DNA of 64,000 nt, taken from positions 66,309,242 to 66,373,241 of the forward strand of contig NC_134401.1 of NCBI RefSeq assembly GCF_050003625.1. Direction: 5' to 3'. Position 1 is the first letter of the stretch. Each line of letters starts with the position of its first letter. The notes below the pieces were generated by a model. It was not told the origin of the DNA. It did no database searches and saw only the letters and a list, made by a program, of their open reading frames with translations. Source of the DNA: Haematobia irritans (lineage: Eukaryota; Arthropoda; Insecta; Diptera; Muscidae). Shown here piece by piece: positions 62,046 through 64,000 of this stretch. The position numbers and the translations under genes were made by a program.

Positions 62046-64000
62046 TTGGCAGATCCAAAATTTTACATCAGTCAGCCGGTTGATCTCCTAATAGGCATGG
62101 ACATAGGACCCCTAATTTTTGATATTGAGACCCCTATGAAATCAATTGGCACGTTATTAGCCCAACACACTGTATTTGGGTGGATAGTTGGTGGACCTCT
62201 AATTCAAGGAAGTTTTAACGAAAACAGAATTTCGCTACATAATACTGTATCCATTGAAAATATTCTCACTCGTTTTTGGGAAGTGGAGGAAACCCCAAAA
62301 AAGATTTTAAGGTCAGAAGATGATGCCTATTGCGAGTTAAATTTTCAAAGGACTATAAAGCGCAATGAACAAGGTAGATATATGGTGTCCCTGCCATTTA
62401 AAAATTGTGAGGAGTTAGGAAATTCACGAAATATCGCGATGGCACAATTCTTCCGAATGGAACGGAAGCTAATGAAGACCCCCGACATAAAAATGCTATA
62501 CGATCAAGCAATTCTAGAATACTTGGAACTTGGACATATGCGAAAAATATCTCCTCAAGAAATCGGAAATATTCCAAATTATTATTTGCCGCATCATGCG
62601 GTGATTAAGCCTGATCGGTTAACAACAAAACTTCGGGTGGTTTTTAACGCGTCTTGCCCTACCTCGAACAAACGTAGCCTCAATGACAACTTGTTTACTG
62701 GGCCAATTCTTCAACAGGAACTTGTTGTACAAATTTTGAAATGGAGATTTTTCAAATACGTCTTTAATGCTGATGTCACTAAGATGTACAGGCAAATTCT
62801 TCTCGACCCGAGTCAGACACGATATCAACGAATATTATTTAGAAAGTCTCCTACAGACCCACTAGAAGATTATGAGCTTCTAACAGTAACCTTCGGAGTT
62901 AACTGTGCTCCGTTTCTTGCAATCCGAACACTTCTTCAACTTGCGGAAGATGTGGCGGACAAATACCCACTAGCCTCACAAATAATACGCGAAAATCTAT
63001 ATGTTGATGATGTCCTTGCAGGGGCACATAGCATCGAAGATGCCATTAAATCCAGAAAAGAACTGGTTTCCGCTTTGGATGGCGCCGGTTTTCAACTAAT
63101 GAAATGGACAGCCAATTGTAAAGACGTTATACAAGATTTACCCTCGGAACAGTTGCTGCCAGTAAATTGGTTAGATTTTTCAGAAGACTCGGCTACAAAG
63201 ACTCTAGGAATTAGGTGGAATATATCAGGAGATTTCTTCAATTTTTCTCAACCCGTCTTGGAAGTCAGACAAAGTTACACTAAACGAGAGGTTCTGTCTG
63301 CCATTGCCAAGCTATTCGATCCTTGTGGGTGGTTGGCACCTGTCATTGTCGTTGCAATGTTAGTCATGCAACAAATATGGCTTGATAAAATAGAATGGAA
63401 TGACCCTTTAAAAACTGTTACATTATTGAACTGGCAAAATTTTGTGAAACATTGTAAAGCTATAGGAATTGTTAAAATTCCACGATGGATTAATTTCAAT
63501 CCTGCGTCCCAAGTGGAAATCCATGGGTTTTGCGACGCGTCAGAAAGGGCTTACGGAGCCGAGTTTGTCTACACACTTTTGGACTGATTCAACGATAGTT
63601 TTGGCATGGTTGAAGAAACCCCCTTGCGCGTGGAGTACATTTGTTGGAAATCGAGTGTCAGAAATTTTAGAAAATGTTGGGAATGACACATGGAAGCATA
63701 TAGACTCCGAGCATAACCCAGCCGCCATTGCAAGTAGAGGCTGTTCGCCAACTGACTTAAAAACACACGCTCTATGGTAGCATGGCCCAGAGTGGTTGAA
63801 ATTGCCAAGAGATAGATGGCCAACTGGCAAGGACTGGGGAGATACAAACTTAGAAGCCAAGGCGGTAAAAGTTTTTGCAATGACAACATACGAAGACCCT
63901 TTAGAAAGATTTTCATCGCTACCACGAGCATATAGACTTCTTAGCTATGTTTTACGCTTTTGGGGGAACACTGATGCAGATCGGTCACATTTGAGAATTT
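62046..64000 (+). pseudogene. Second BEL/Pao element: RT and RNase H, cut by window end
   Basis: 62046-63587 covers the end of the protease (VDLLIGMDIGPL), the RT (NADVTKMYRQILLDPSQ, catalytic YVDD near 63001-63012) and the start of RNase H (EIHGFCDASERAYGA). About 60 residues are then deleted with a frameshift, and the sequence resumes at WTDSTIVLAWLKKPPCAWST (about 63583). A stop at 63778-63780 follows; homologous sequence runs to the window end (LERFSSLPRAYRLLSYVLRF). The integrase would lie beyond 64000. Confidence 0.9.

Overview
The window reads as AT-rich intergenic DNA of a higher fly (Brachycera, probably a calyptrate muscoid). The evidence is one intact host gene, a CNBP/cellular nucleic-acid-binding protein with six CCHC knuckles (35332-35778), very close to fly CNBP; a decayed copy of a fly-type cathepsin F; and many copies of a dispersed repeat built on phrases like 'tatagctcccatatat', which I associate with calyptrate genomes. 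There is no operon, rRNA gene, intact tRNA or CRISPR array. Almost everything else is transposable elements nested inside each other, and several insertions can be proved from target-site duplications (TSDs), interrupted reading frames, or an empty copy of the same repeat in this window.

Layout. 1-971: Jockey-clade LINE remnants on the minus strand. 1190-5187: a decayed Gypsy-superfamily element (gag, then protease) split by three inserts. 5188-6261: a 1.07 kb TIR element. 6932-10458: LOA-clade LINE copy A, with a 10-bp TSD. 11300-12620: two copies of an unnamed repeat, one carrying a 433-bp TIR insert. 12638-15870: a TIR element carrying a cathepsin F-like pseudogene. 15871-23809: LOA copy B (minus strand), split by LOA copy C (19379-22812) with a perfect 10-bp TSD. 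23820-29167: a tandem duplication containing hAT-type elements, a TA-type MITE and a DD41D mariner-superfamily element. 30456-35094: a hAT-type element with an 8-bp TSD, filled with four further elements and ending 237 bp upstream of the CNBP start codon. 37091-39721 and 50641-51600: a cluster of short inverted-repeat elements whose ends begin GGTG(A/G)GTA. 39722-50635: a full-length young BEL/Pao retrotransposon (minus strand) with two 798-bp LTRs that look identical and a TSD ATTAC. 51605-52023: a MITE. 52100-54527: a mariner remnant broken by LOA copy D. 54528-60250: two copies of an AACATAT-rich TA element and unassigned sequence with many minus-strand splice-donor-like motifs. 60251-64000: a second, decayed BEL/Pao element on the plus strand, cut by the window end.

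Most notable. (1) The young BEL/Pao element has a third gene in the position where env would sit: a second copy of the Gag knuckles plus a retropepsin-like domain whose catalytic Asp position is Cys. A strong splice acceptor lies directly before its ATG, and a leader ORF with a good splice donor would join it in frame. (2) A TIR element appears to have captured a host cathepsin F gene; two copies in the window carry overlapping pieces of the gene. (3) The nesting gives an unusually readable relative chronology of insertions. All calls are by eye; no database search was run.
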